Positions 29,144 to 43,845 are shown, numbered from the stretch's first letter. The stretch is 64,000 nt of DNA from Centroberyx gerrardi (GCF_048128805.1 NC_136012.1:10762621-10826620), one strand, 5' to 3'. Translations and numbers: made by a program. Notes: generated by a model not told the origin, from the sequence alone.

Positions 29144-31501
29144 CTCTCCAGATGTCCGTCTTCTGTCGGGGATCACTAGAGTATTCCCATTGCTGCCCGG
29201 GACAATAGTAGAACCTATACTCATTCTGGGTCCAACTAACATGTATCGTCTGTCTCCAGATCTGTACTGGATGCTGTGACACAGTGTCCCGTCATAATTT
29301 GTGTCTTGTAAATACTTGGACGAATAGTTTGTGGGTTTGGAACACTGCATTACAATCAAAACTATGATACTAATGAGAAAAAGTGCTGAAACTGAGCCCA
29401 ACGTTATTATCAAATAAAACGTCACATTGTTCTCTTCCTCTTCTCTTGTTGTAGTTTTAACATCAGAAGCTGCAAAAGCCTCTTTGGGCTCCACGGCCTT
29501 GACAATCACAGTAGCTGTTGCTGAAAGTGAAACGTTCCCATTGTCTTTTACCAGTATGACCAGTTTATGCTCAGCCTCGTCTGTTTCTATGAATGACCGA
29601 AGTGTTCTTATCTGTCCTGTATAGCGGTCCAAAGCAAAGAGACTGTGGTCAGTCACTTCCTGCAGTGAAAATAATAACCAGCCGTTATATCCTATATCAG
29701 CGTCATAGGCTCTCACTTTAGTTACCAAATGTCCTGCGTTCACATTGCGGGGAATCTCCTCCACACCTTCAGCAGAACCGTTAGCGCTGACTGGATACAA
29801 AATGACTGGAGCGTTGTCGTTCTGATCCAGAATGAACACGTTCACTGTGACGTTGCTGCTTAGTGATGGAGTTCCAGAGTCTGAGGCAACAACGTGGAAC
29901 TGGAATGTTTTCAAAGTTTCAAAGTCAAAACTTTTTAGTGCCAATACATCTCCATTTTCATGATTGATGTTTAGAAATGATGTCACTTTATTGTGATCAC
30001 CTTCGTCTTTCTGAATATGGTACACAATCAGAGCATTATCTCCCTCGTCACGATCAGATGCACTTAAAGCAAATACAGACGCTCCTGGAGGGTTATTCTC
30101 AGTGATATAGAAAGTATAGGGGTTCAGTGAAAACTCTGGACTATTATCGTTCACATCAGATACAACAATGCTTAGTGTCTTTTCAGATGTTAAGGCTGGT
30201 TCACCTGCATCTTTGGCGACTATTGTTACATCGTAATTAGATTTGTTTTCTCTGTCGAGCTGTGCCTTTGTGACGACAGCGTACATGTTGTCTTGTATTG
30301 AAGGTGTGAGTGTGAAAGGGACGTCGCTCTTTACAAAGCTAATAACTTTTCCGTTTAGTCCAGAGTCCAAATCAGTAATGCTAATAAGTGCAACCGTTGT
30401 TCCTGGTTTAGAATCCTCTGAAATGGTGTTAGAAAGCGACGTCACTTCAATATCAGGTGCATTGTCATTGATATCCACAATCTGAATGGTAACACTTTTA
30501 TCCGTCCTAAAAGGAAGGGCTCCCTTGTCAGATGCTTGGATGTCGATCTCATAACTGTCATCCACTTCAAAGTCTATGTGTCCTTTCACAGTTATTTCAC
30601 CTGTGCTCGAGTCAACATCAAAGAGTTCGCGTACCTTACTATTTGCATTACCAAATGAATAGCTAACCTCCCCGTTTGAACCGTCGTCCAAATCGGTGGC
30701 GTTTACTTGTATGACTGTTGTGCCAATGGGCGAATTCTCATTTAGCGTTGCCGAATATACATCTTTTGTAAAAACAGGCATATTGTCATTCACATCTAAA
30801 ACATCTACGAATATTTCTACAGTTCCAGTTTTGGGAGGTTTACCCCCATCCATTGCTGTGAGTAGCAGTTTATGACTAGTAGAGGCTTCTCTATCTAGCG
30901 GGCTTTGTAAATGCAAAATAGGGATTTTACCATCCTTGCCGCGATCTTTCACCTCTAACCGAAAATGATTATTGGGACTCAGCTTATACTGCTGGACAGA
31001 ATTTACACCGCCATCTGGGTCGCGGGCAGCATGCAATTGAAATCTTGCTCCTGGTATGGTGGACTCTGAAATCTCAAGCCTTTTGTCTTTGTCTGGAAAA
31101 CAGGGAGAATGGTCATTTACATCTAACACTTCGACTGCGACATAATGGATCTCCAGGGGATTCTCTAGCACGCTTTTAAGATTGATCAAACATACACTGG
31201 TCCGCTCGCATATTTCCTCTCGGTCTATATTACGGTTTAGGTAAAGTATCCCATCATTTTGGTTGATCTGGAAAAGGGTCTCAGTGGAGCCAGACACAAT
31301 GCGAAATCCCCTATCTTTCAACATATTCAGATTTATTCCGAGATCCTTTGCTATATTCCCAACAGCAGTTCCTTCTTTGATGCCTTCCGATATAGAGTAC
31401 CTTATCTGTCCTGACGCCTTGTCAAAAACCAAACCCAAAGCGAACACGAAGGCGACCCACTTCCAGGTTTGTCGCCATGACTCTTGTCCTCTTTGTTCCA
31501 T
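29144..31501 (-). CDS. pcdha: Clustered protocadherin alpha-type variable exon 10
   Basis: 786 codons from MEQRGQESW (ATG at 31501, preferred to an ATG six codons upstream at 31519) to Ser-Gly-Glu, donor GT at 29143-29142. Signal peptide about 1-31, ending ASG. Sister of exon 12 (shared DLGINLN and TENNPPGA text). EC3 is one residue short at [12 protein letters not shown]. In EC5 it has [23 protein letters not shown]. It is the most changed in the usually uniform end: FIETDEAEH in EC6, then [13 protein letters not shown] before the membrane and CSKPTNYSS after it, so conversion has not recently overwritten this stretch. Confidence 0.95.
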
Positions 31502-31735
31502 GTTTTGGTTTAAAAGCATAACTCCAGCACATCTATTAAATGATAGAAACTGTTTGTATATCCATTAGTTGCGAGAACATCCACTCCTAATTGCAGTGCG
31601 CTTAGTTCATAACGAAGACCATCGTTGAAATCCTATTCAAAGGACAATGATGTTCTAGCCTGCTGAATGCTTGAGATGCGGACTCGTAGACATACGTATG
31701 ATTACAAACTGATGCGAGGCGTTATTCTAGTTGGT

Positions 31736-31751
31736 TAGTGCCACCATGCGA
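31736..31751 (-). promoter_or_regulatory. Variable exon 10 CSE/CTCF-like element
   Basis: tagtgccaccatgcga, 235 bp from the ATG. I find no clear G-rich box or TATA and no RE1 in the 500 bp upstream, so this is the least complete promoter cassette. Confidence 0.6.
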
Positions 31752-32281
31752 CTCTATCACACATAACACGTTTAGTTTTTTTTCTCAGCTCGAATTTAAA
31801 ATAAAATCTTACAACCAAACAAATACAGGCAACAAGGTAACAAGTCCATTGGACTCACATAATAGAGTAATGATTAAATTATTGGCTATTTATTTTGGAA
31901 ATCTAATATTTCACAACGAACTGCAACTACTTAAGCAAAATGTAGAGATAAAATAACCTATTCAGTGTAACAGCGTCATAGCAGAGCAGGAACTCTAATA
32001 TTCATCGTGACAATCTACACAAAAATAAAAGTGATTTTGAAAATGAGTAAACCCATTATTTAAACAATGATTTTCCTTGCCACACAAGCGCAAATGTATA
32101 TATTTTATCACAGTAGACAGTGAACAAAAGTTTACAATCTTGAGACTTGCCAGGTGTTCGGCTTTCAATCTGTCTGTTATAATTATTCTCTTAATCTACA
32201 CACTGAACTTTTAATATTCAGAATATTTCTTACCTCTCCCTACAAGAAAGCATATGTTCAAAATAATTAAACAGTATTTAC
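31752..32281. other. Spacer without RE1; duplicated donor-like sequence
   Basis: AT-rich spacer. ttcttacctctcc at 32227-32239 copies the flank of a normal exon end 50 bp before the real donor of exon 9. The ~30 bp nearest that donor match the flank of exon 1 at 56999-57039. Confidence 0.55.
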
Positions 32282-34636
<2,355 letters not shown>

Positions 34637-34786
34637 CGTTATCGTTATCTAGTATATAGATATTGCCACACACAAGCGCGTTATCACGATTATCAAATGT
34701 CTATGCCCAATAAAAAACCCTGCTCTATCGATTCGCATGCATCATTCAAATGCCTTCTCTTTTCGGGTGAAACACAAAGGCCCGGT

Positions 34787-34841
34787 AAGGGGAGGGACAA
34801 AGTACTTTATGGTTTCCCGATGCAACACTGACACCCAAAGG
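34787..34841 (-). promoter_or_regulatory. Variable exon 9 promoter with degraded CSE
   Basis: cactgacacccaaagg (34826-34841), 190 bp from the ATG, the shortest spacing here. The catgtgg half of the CTCF-like core is lost. aaggggaggga at 34787 is the G box. Confidence 0.6.
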
Positions 34842-34978
34842 ACTAAACTTTGGATGATTAAAACTCTTTAAAAAATGTCATACTTGAAATATTTTATTTG
34901 TAAGAAAATATACCGAGTGACATCTGAGCAGAAAAACAGCAGGCAGAACACATTGAAAGGCAAAACGACGTCACATAT

Positions 34979-34999
34979 TTCAGCACCATGGACAAGGCA
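34979..34999 (+). promoter_or_regulatory. RE1/NRSE upstream of exon 9, right half apparently displaced
   Basis: ttcagcaccatggaca then aggca, about 17 of 21. The expected continuation tcagcgaacaccaccagg appears at 35071 after a stretch that includes a CA microsatellite, judged against the exon 7/8 spacer. It lies 138 bp upstream of the CSE. Confidence 0.65.
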
Positions 35000-35025
35000 G
35001 CCAACTATAAAGCTGATCATCACCC

Positions 35026-35052
<27 letters not shown>
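35026..35052. repeat. (AC)n microsatellite
   Basis: Uninterrupted AC dinucleotides, 27 bases, inside the spacer between exons 8 and 9. Confidence 0.95.
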
Positions 35053-35057
<5 letters not shown>

Positions 35058-35256
35058 GAACAAATGCATATCAGCGAACACCACCAGGCGCACGGCTGGT
35101 AAAGAATGTTCTTTACCATAAGATAGATGTTCAATGTTCAAACTATTGCGTATATGATGAAGCAAAAGTGTTACCAAGTCAAAAGAGACAAAGGAACCTT
35201 GATTACCTGTGAGCACATGACATACCACTGTATGAAAAGTTTAAAATAAGTCTTAC

Positions 35257-37587
35257 CTCACCAGATGACTGCCTCCTGTCGGAGACCACGAGAGTATTCC
35301 CATTGCTGCCCGGGACAACAGTAGAGCCTATACTCATTCTGGGTCCAACTAACATGTATCGTCTGTCTCCAGATCTGTACTGGATACTGTGGCACAGTGT
35401 CCCGTCATAATTCGTGTCTTGCAAATACTTAGAGGAATAGTCTGTGGGTTTGGAGCATTGCATTGCAATTAACAAAATTATACTGATGAGAAAAAGTACT
35501 GAAACCGAGCCCAAAGTTATGATCAAATACAATGTCACATTATTCTCCTCATCATCTTTTGCTGCACTTTTATCATCGGAAGCTGCAAATGCCTCTTTTG
35601 GCTCCACAGCTTTGACAATCACAGTTGCTGTTGCTGAGAGTGAAACGTTCCCATTGTCTTTTACCAGTATGACCAGTTTATGCTCAGCCGCGTCTGTCTC
35701 TGTGAATGACCGAAGTGTTCTTATCTGTCCTGTATAGCGGTCCAAAGCAAAGAGACTGTGGTCAGTCACGTCCTGCAGTGAAAATAATAACCAGCCGTTA
35801 TATCCTATATCAGCGTCATAGGCTCTCACTTTAGTCACCAAATGTCTTGCGTTCACATTGCGGGGAATCTCCTCCACACCTTCAGCAGAACCGTTAGCGC
35901 TGACTGGATACAAGATGACTGGAGCGTTGTCGTTCTGATCCAGAATGAACACGTTCACTGTGACGTTGCTGCTTAGTGATGGAGTTCCAGAGTCTGTGGC
36001 AACAACACGGAACTGGAATGTTTTTAATGTTTCAAAGTCAAAACTTTTTAGCGCGGAGATTTGGCCGTTATCAGAATTGATATTAAGGAAAGATCTCATA
36101 TCATTCTGGCCTCCTTCCCCTCTGACAATATCATAGGATATTGCAGCATTTTCATTCAAGTCATTGTCAAATGCACTAACAGATAATATGAATGCACCAG
36201 GTGCGTGATTCTCCACCAAATACAATTCTAGAGGATTATGTGGAAACTCTGGTTTGTTATCATTCACATCTGACACCTGAATACTCAGAGTTTTGAATGT
36301 GGACAGAGGAGGCTGACCACAGTCAGTAGCTGTTATTGTGATGTCATAATGTGACACGGTTTCTCTGTCCAATGTTTCTTTTGTCACTAATGAGTACATG
36401 TTCTCCTTAAATGAGGGTTTTAATTCAAACGGTAACTTTTCTGTTATGCTGCATATAACTTTTCCATTTAGGCCAGAATCAACATCGTTAACGCTAATGA
36501 GAGAAATTACCGTCCCATGTTTTGAATCCTCGGGGACCGCGTTGGAGATTGACGTCACCTCTATCTCTGGTTTATTGTCATTGACATCTTGAATCTTTAT
36601 TATAACTCTACAATCCATTGTCATTGGCGGCTGGCCTTTGTCAGAAGCTTGAACATCTAACTTAAAAACTTCAATTGTCTCATAGTCAATTTGTCCGTTA
36701 ACTCGAATTTCTCCCGTATTTCTGTCTATAGTGAATATATTTAAAATTTTGGGGTTCATGTCACTTCCAAAGGCATACTCGACATCACCATTCGTTCCCT
36801 CATCCAAATCTGTTGCTTGGACTTTTATTATAACAGTACCAATAGCGACATTTTCTTGTAACATCACTGAGTAAATCTCTTTGGAAAACATTGGTCTGTT
36901 ATCATTGATATCAAGAACTCTTATGGTAAGACTGAGATTTGCTGATTTTTGTGGGTTCCCTCCATCTATAGCTGTAAGAATCAAGCTATGATTTGCTTGT
37001 TGTTCTCTGTCCAATTGCCTCTGTAGGACTAAGAACGGGGTTTTGTCCTCTCCCCTATCTCGGATTTCGAGTTGAAAATTAACGTTTTCATTAAGTTTAT
37101 AATGCTGGACGGAATTGATTCCAACATCTGGATCACGGGCAGCTGGTAATTGAAATCGTGCTCCTGGTAAAGTGGTTTCTGCTATTTCTATTACCTTTTC
37201 TCTCTCGGAAAAACTTGGTGCATGGTCATTAGCATCCGTTATTTCCACACTGACATAATGAATTTCAAGTGGATTTTCAACAACAATTTTCAGATCAACC
37301 AAGCAAGCATCATTGCTGTCACAGAGCTCTTCTCGGTCGAGAGTCTTATGCACGTACAAAACTCCATTGTTCGGGTTTACCTCAAATAGCGACTCCTTAG
37401 ATCCAGACACGATACGAAAACGCCTTTCTATCAAGGTACTAATATCAAGTCCCAAATCCTTAGCAACATTTCCGATCACAGATCCCACTTTAAGCTCTTC
37501 TGGAGTCGAGTATCTTATCTGAGCTGAAACCAGTTCACCGAAGAACAGCAGCAGAAATAAAAGCAGAGCACCGAAAAAGGACATCAT
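35257..37587 (-). CDS. pcdha: Clustered protocadherin alpha-type variable exon 8
   Basis: 777 codons from the first Met of [10 protein letters not shown] (37587) to Ser-Gly-Glu, donor GT at 35256-35255. The frame is open 18 codons further upstream, but the start aligns with exon 7. Signal peptide about 1-22. Near-identical tandem copy of exon 7 through EC1-EC5 ([36 protein letters not shown]). Individual changes: EC1 CDSNDAC, EC3 [24 protein letters not shown]6 [16 protein letters not shown] and ASDDKSAA, membrane [15 protein letters not shown]. The tail ends [11 protein letters not shown], shared only with exon 7. Several of the EC6 changes are unique, so its 3' end has escaped recent conversion. 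Confidence 0.95.
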
Positions 37588-37782
37588 TCTGCCTCGTTGT
37601 CCTTCGCCCTCTTTAGTATGATAATTAAAATGCATCCACAAATAGGTCTATGAGTAAAAATCACTTCAACTGACCATGAGGTGATATTTCATAAGACCAG
37701 ATTTGCAAAAATAAAATACATATCCAACGCAAAAACCATGTCTTGATTTCCTCGTCTTCCTTTGAGGTGAACAAAAAGCTAA

Positions 37783-37845
37783 GAGAGGGGCAGAGCTTAC
37801 TCTGAAGGCTAAGCCATTCCCTACTGTAACACTGACACCATGTGG
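37783..37845 (-). promoter_or_regulatory. Variable exon 8 promoter: CSE/CTCF-like element plus GC box
   Basis: cactgacaccatgtgg (37830-37845), the consensus CSE of the array, 243 bp from the ATG. gagaggggcagagcttact at 37784. ggtgaacaaaaagct lies beside it at 37766. Confidence 0.75.
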
Positions 37846-37956
37846 ACCAATCTATGTTAAATATTGCATAAATGACAAAGCTAAATACTTTTAAATGTTT
37901 CTTTAACAACAGCTTACTCGTGCATGTTCTGCTTGAAAACTACAGAACAGGTGCGT

Positions 37957-37977
37957 ATCAGCACCACGGACAGCGAA
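37957..37977 (+). promoter_or_regulatory. RE1/NRSE upstream of exon 8
   Basis: atcagcaccac then ggacagcgaa. About 18 of 21 match, only 112 bp upstream of the CSE. Confidence 0.82.
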
Positions 37978-38149
37978 CACCAGCAGGCGCACGGACAGTC
38001 TTCTTTACCAAAGAATAAATATTAAGTGGTCAAACTATTGCGTACATGATGAAGTGAAAACTGTTATCAAGTCAAAAACAACGAGGGAACATTGATTACC
38101 GGTAAGAATATGACAAAGCACTGTATGAAAAGTTTAAAATAAGTCTTAC

Positions 38150-40480
38150 CTCACCAGATGACTGCCGCCTGTCTGAGACCACGAGAGTATTCCCATTGCT
38201 GCCCGGGACAATAGTAGAACCTATACTCATTCTGGGTCCAACTAACATGTACCGTCTGTCTCCAGATCTGTACTGGATGCTGTGGCACAGCGTCCCGTCA
38301 TAATTCGTGTCTTGCAAATACTTAGAGGAATAGTCTGTGGGTTTGGAGCATTGCATTGCAATTAATACAATGATACTGATGAGAAAAAGGACTGAAACCG
38401 AGCCCAAAGTTATGATCAAATACAATGTCACATTATTCTCCTCTTCATCTTTTGCTGCACTTTTAACATCGGAAGCGGCAAAAGCCTCTTTGGGCTCCAC
38501 AGCTTTGACAATCACAGTAGCTGTTGCTGAGAGTGAAACGTTCCCATTGTCTTTTACCAATATGACCAGTTTATGCTCAGCCTCGTCTGTCTCTGTGAAT
38601 GACCGAAGTGTTCTTATCTGTCCTGTATAGCGGTCCAAAGCAAAGAGACTGTGGTCAGTCACTTCCTGCAGTGAAAATAATAACCAGCCGTTATATCCTA
38701 TATCAGCGTCATAGGCTCTCACTTTAGTCACCAAATGTCTTGCGTTCACATTGCGGGGAATCTCCTCCACACCTTCAGCAGAACCGTTAGCGCTGACTGG
38801 ATACAAGATGACTGGAGCGTTGTCGTTCTGATCCAGAATGAACACGTTCACTGTGACGTTGCTGCTTAGTGATGGAGTTCCAGAGTCTGTGGCAACAACA
38901 CGGAACTGGAATGTTTTTAATGTTTCAAAGTCAAAACGTTTTAGCGTGGAGATTTGGCCGTTATCAGAATTGATATTAAGGAAAGATGTCATATCATTCT
39001 GACCTCCTTCCCCTCTGACAATACCATAGGATATCGCAGCATTTTCATTCAAGTCATTGTCAAATGCACTAACAGATAATATGTATGCACCAGGTGCGTG
39101 ATTCTCCACCAAATACAATTCTAGAGGATTATGTGGAAACTCTGGTTTGTTATCATTCACATCTGACACCCGAATACTCAGAGTTTTGAATGTGGACAGA
39201 GGAGGCTGACCACAGTCAGTAGCTGTTATTGTGATGTCATAATGTGACACAGTTTCTCTGTCCAATGTTTCTTTTGTCACTAATGAGTACATGTTCTCCT
39301 TAAATGAGGGTTTTAATTCAAACGGTAAATTTTCTGTCACGGTGCATATAACTTTTCCATTTAGGCCAGAATCAACATCGTTAACGCTAATGAGATAAAT
39401 TACCGTCCCATGTTTTGAATCCTCGGGGACCGCGTTGGAGATTGACGTCACCTCTATCTCTGGTTTATTGTCATTGACATCTTGAATCTTTATTATAACT
39501 CTACAATCGGTTGTCATTGGCGGCTGACCTTTGTCAGAAGCTTGGACATCTAACTTAAAAACATCAATTGTCTCATAGTCAATTTGTCCGTTAACTCGAA
39601 TTTCTCCCGTATTTCTTTCTAAAGAAAATACCTGTAATACCTTCGAGTTAATATCACCTCCGAAGGCATACTCGACAACCCCATTAGTTCCCTCGTCGAC
39701 ATCCGTTGCTTGGACCTTTATTACAACAGTACCAATAGCAACATTTTCTTGTAACATTACTGAATAAACCTCTTTAGAAAAAATGGGTCTGTTATCATTG
39801 TTATCAAGAACTCTTATGATAAGATTGAGATTTGCTGATTTTTGTGGGTTCCCTCCATCTATAGCTGTAAGAATCAAGCTATGATTTGCTTGTTGTTCTC
39901 TGTCCAACTGCCTCTGTAACACTAAGAATGGAATTTTGTCTTCTTCCCTATCTCGAACATCGAGATGAAAATTAACGTTTTCACTAAGTTTATAACGCTG
40001 GACGGAATTTATTCCAACATCTGGATCACGGGCAGCTGGTAATTGAAATCGTGCTCCTGGTAAAGTAGTTTCTGCTATTTCTATTACCTTTTCTCTCTCG
40101 GAAAAACTTGGTGCATGGTCATTAGCATCCGTTATTTCCACACTGACATAATGAATTTCAAGTGGATTTTCAACAACAATTTTCAGATCTACTAAACAAG
40201 CACCACTTCTGTCGCACATCTCTTCTCTGTCGAGATTCTTATGGACATACAAAACCCCATTGTTCGGGTTTACCTCAAATAGCGACTCCTTAGATCCAGA
40301 CACGATACGAAAACGCCTTTCTATCAAGGTACTAATATCAAGTCCCAAATCCTTGGCAACATTTCCAATCACAGATCCCACTTTAACCTCTTCTGGAGTA
40401 GAGTATCTTATTTGAGCTGAAACCAGCTCACCGAAGCACAGCAGCAGAGAGAAAAGCAGAACATCCGAACAGGACACCAT
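38150..40480 (-). CDS. pcdha: Clustered protocadherin alpha-type variable exon 7
   Basis: 777 codons, [14 protein letters not shown] to Ser-Gly-Glu, donor GT at 38149-38148. Signal peptide about 1-22; EC1 CDRSGAC. Tandem sister of exon 8, and the intronic flank past the donor is also shared. The two differ most in EC3: here [22 protein letters not shown] against [22 protein letters not shown], which fits divergence of the recognition surface after duplication. EC2 has DNNDNRPIF for the exon 8 [22 protein letters not shown] stands for [13 protein letters not shown]. Its EC6 is the array consensus except NVNARHLV (also in exon 8). Confidence 0.95.
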
Positions 40481-40663
40481 TCTGCCTCGTTGTCCTTCGT
40501 CCCCCTAAGTATAATCATTAAAAACGCAACCATAAATATGTTTTCCACTCAAAAATATCTCCAGTTTCCCGTCAGGCAATATTTAAAAATTCCAGGTTTG
40601 TAAGATATATATCCAACTCCAAAATCACGCCTCGTTTCTCCTTTGAGCTGAACAAAAAGCTAA

Positions 40664-40726
40664 GAGAGGGGCAGAGCTTATTCTAAAGGGTAAGGAATTC
40701 CCTACTGTAACACTGACATCATGTGG
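40664..40726 (-). promoter_or_regulatory. Variable exon 7 promoter: CSE/CTCF-like element plus GC box
   Basis: cactgacatcatgtgg (40711-40726), 231 bp from the ATG. gagaggggcagagcttatt at 40664 gives AATAAGCTCTGCCCC on the coding strand. gagctgaacaaaaagct is at 40645. Confidence 0.75.
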
Positions 40727-40842
40727 ACCAATCTATGTTGTAATTTAGCATGGCAAAAGTAAGAGAGTTTGAAATATATTTATTTTTCAACAGAAATATC
40801 GTGTACTGGGCTCTACTTCTATATAGCAGAGATCAAACGCAT

Positions 40843-40863
40843 TTCAGCACCTCGGACAACGAA
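40843..40863 (+). promoter_or_regulatory. RE1/NRSE upstream of exon 7
   Basis: ttcagcacctcggaca then acgaa. About 17 of 21, 117 bp upstream of the CSE. Confidence 0.75.
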
Positions 40864-41056
40864 CATCAACGGGGCAAAGACACACTGCTTTACGTTTCAC
40901 GAAAAGCTTTACCATAGCTTTAAGTTTGACCATTCAAGCTACTCTTGTTATGGTGGAACGAAAATATCGCCACAGAGCCAACAGCACAGAAGGAAACTTG
41001 ATTGCTTGTCAACATGTACCATGCCACTGTAAATTAAAAGTTTAAACATTGCTTAC

Positions 41057-43402
41057 CTCTTCAGACGTACATCTCCTGTCGGGGACCACGAGGGTATTCC
41101 CATTGCTGCCCGGGACTATAGTAGAACCTATACTCATTCTGGGTCCAACTAACATGTACCGTCTGTCTCCAGATCGGTACTGGATGCTGTGGCACAGTGT
41201 ACCATCATAATTCATGTCTTGTAAATTCTTGGACGAATAGTCTGTTGGTTTGGAGCACTGCATTACAATCAACACGATGATACTGATCAGAAAAAGTGCT
41301 GAAACTGAGCCCAGAGTTATCATGAGATAAAATGTAACATTGTTTTCTTCTTCAGCTTTTGTTGCACTTTTAACATCAGAAGCTGCAAAAGCCTCTTTCG
41401 GCTCCACAGCCTTGATAATCACAGTTGCTGTTGCTGAGAGTGAAACGTTCCCATTGTCTTTTACCAGTATGACCAGTTTATGCTCAGCCTCGTCTGTCTC
41501 TGTGAATGACCGAAGTGTTCTTATCTGTCCTGTATAGCGGTCCAAAGCAAAGAGACTGTGGTCAGTCACTTCCTGCAGTGAAAATAATAACCAGCCGTTA
41601 TATCCTATATCAGCGTCATAGGCTCTCACTTTAGTCACCAAATGTCCTGCGTTCACATTGCGGGGAATCTCCTCCACACCTTCAGCAGAACCGTTAGCGC
41701 TGACTGGATACAAGATGACTGGAGCGTTGTCGTTCTGATCCAGAATGAACACGTTCACTGTGACGTTGCTGCTTAGTGATGGAGTTCCAGAGTCTGTGGC
41801 AACAACGTGGAACTGGAATGTTTTCATTGTTTCAAAGTCAAAACTTTTTAGCGCGGAAATTTCCCCGTTTTCATAATTGATATTAAGGAAGTTGGCCATT
41901 TTATTTTGTGCCCCATCAACTCTTGCAATATGATACAATATTGCTGCATTGTCGTTCAAATCAATATCAGAAGCGCTGACACAGAATATAGACGCACCAG
42001 GTGGATTATTTTCCGCTAAGTAAAGGTTAAGGGGATTTTGTGAGAATTTGGGGATGTTATCATTCACATCCGATACCTGAATGTTTAGAGTTTTTTCAGA
42101 GGACAAGGGAGGTGTACCACAGTCAGTAGCTGTTATTATGATGTCGTAATGAGACAACATTTCTCGATCTAAACTCTGCTTTGTCACTAAGGAGTACATG
42201 TTATCCTGAAATGATGGTTTCAGTTCGAATGGAACATTTTGTGAGAGACTACATATCACTTTCCCATTCATACCGGAGTCTTTATCGGTAACACTGATGA
42301 GAGAGATCACTGTTCCTGGTTTTGAATTCTCGGCAACTACGCTAGAAAGGGATGTAAGCTCTATCTCTGGCTGATTATCGTTGATATCTATTATTTTAAT
42401 GATTACTCTGCAATCTTCAGTCAAAGGAGGCTGCCCTTTATCAGACACTTGCACATCTAGTCTGTATACATCTGTCTCCTCAAAATCAACTTCACCTTTA
42501 ACCCGAATTTCACCACTGAGTGTGTCTAAATCAAATACTTTACGTTTGACATTTTTATCCCAAGAATACTCCAGATCACTATTAGAACCTTCATCCAAGT
42601 CAGTCGCGTTCACTCGAATAATAACTGTGCCAAGAGGGGCATTTTCTTGCAGGCTTACTGAATACGTATCCTGACTACATACCGGACGGTTGTCATTTGA
42701 GTCGAGAACATTGATAGTAATATTTAAGGTGCCTGATCTTTGTGGATTACCTCCATCACTTGCAGTAAGAACTAAACTGTGTTTAGACTTGAATTCTCTA
42801 TCTAGCGGTTTTCTCAAAACTAAAAAAGGTATTTTATATTCATCCTCTCTCATCTCGATTTCAAAATGGTCATTCTGACTTAATTTATATAAACGGACAG
42901 AATTTCTCCCTAAATCTGGATCCTGCGCAGCCTGTATCTGGAAACGCTTCCCAAGCATTGTCTGTTCAGCTATTTCAAAATGCTGCATGTTTTCTGGAAA
43001 GAGGGGAGCGTGGTCATTTATATCAGTTATTTCTACACTAACATAGTGAATCTCTAGGGGATTTTCAACGACAATTTTAAGATTGATCAAACAAGCGCCC
43101 TTTCCATCACAGAGCAATTCTCTGTCGATATTCTTGTGGACTAGCAATGCTCCATTGTTCTGGTTTACCGTAAATAGATCGTCCCTTGAACCAGAAACAA
43201 TACGAAACCGTCTCTCGGTCAAAGTACTGATGTCAAGTCCGAGATCTTTTGCAGCGTTCCCCACAACGGATCCCACATTTACTTCCTCTGGAACAGAGTA
43301 TCTAATCTGAGCTGAAGCCTGGTGCTCCAAGCACAGCATCAGAGAGAAAAGCAGTACAACACACCAGTACTCCAATTTTCGCCTTTGTCTTCTGTCACCC
43401 AT
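41057..43402 (-). CDS. pcdha: Clustered protocadherin alpha-type variable exon 6
   Basis: 782 codons, [13 protein letters not shown] to Ser-Glu-Glu, the only exon here with Glu for Gly at the junction; donor GTAAGC (GT at 41056-41055). Signal peptide about 1-31; EC1 CDGKGAC. EC3 is shortened at [19 protein letters not shown], where relatives have three more residues (KVYDTFxLDSxTGEI). EC2 ends [12 protein letters not shown] with a Cys. EC5 reads [39 protein letters not shown]. Pre-membrane [11 protein letters not shown] is shared with exons 9 and 4, a conversion footprint. Tail [11 protein letters not shown] and RRCTSEE are unusual, adding one Cys. Confidence 0.95.
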
Positions 43403-43589
43403 GGTTTAATGATATCCAACGTCGATCCCAATAAAAAAGCAGATAGTCCTTTAGTCAAATCACCAAAATGTTTTCATGCATCTTTCACAACAAAACTCAA
43501 ACCGTAACAGTTGAATAATGTTCATCATTTTATATCCCGTTTAAAAGAGGTATTGCCGTCATCTTACTCGAGTAACAAAACAGTCCTAT

Positions 43590-43649
43590 GAGGGGCAGGG
43601 CATAATCATAGAGCATGACTATAACCCATGTCACACTGACACCAAGTGG
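43590..43649 (-). promoter_or_regulatory. Variable exon 6 promoter: CSE/CTCF-like element plus GCCCTGCCCC box
   Basis: cactgacaccaagtgg (43634-43649), 232 bp from the ATG. gaggggcagggcataat at 43590 gives ATTATGCCCTGCCCC. Confidence 0.75.
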
Positions 43650-43818
43650 CGAGGGCCCTTGAAGCAAGTTGTCTACCTACTTATTAATAAACACGGAGTG
43701 TCCTGAAAAAAAAACCTAATAATATATAATAAATATGTCAAATAAAAGGTTTTGTACAAGAGAAAGAATAAAAGCAGTTATAACAGATGCAAACACCACT
43801 ACATTCCACCGCACTCAA

Positions 43819-43845
43819 TTCAGCACCACAAAGGTAGACAGCGAC
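43819..43845 (+). promoter_or_regulatory. Expanded-spacing RE1/NRSE upstream of exon 6
   Basis: Perfect left half ttcagcacc (43819-43827), eight bases, then agacagcgac (43836-43845). The half-sites stand 6 bp further apart than in the canonical motif, matching the known class of RE1 with widened spacing that REST still binds. It lies 170 bp upstream of the CSE. Confidence 0.75.

Noticed and set aside
31961-31981. RE1 in the exon 10 spacer (ttcagtgtaacagcgtcat)
   Set aside because: Too few matches in either half to separate it from chance.
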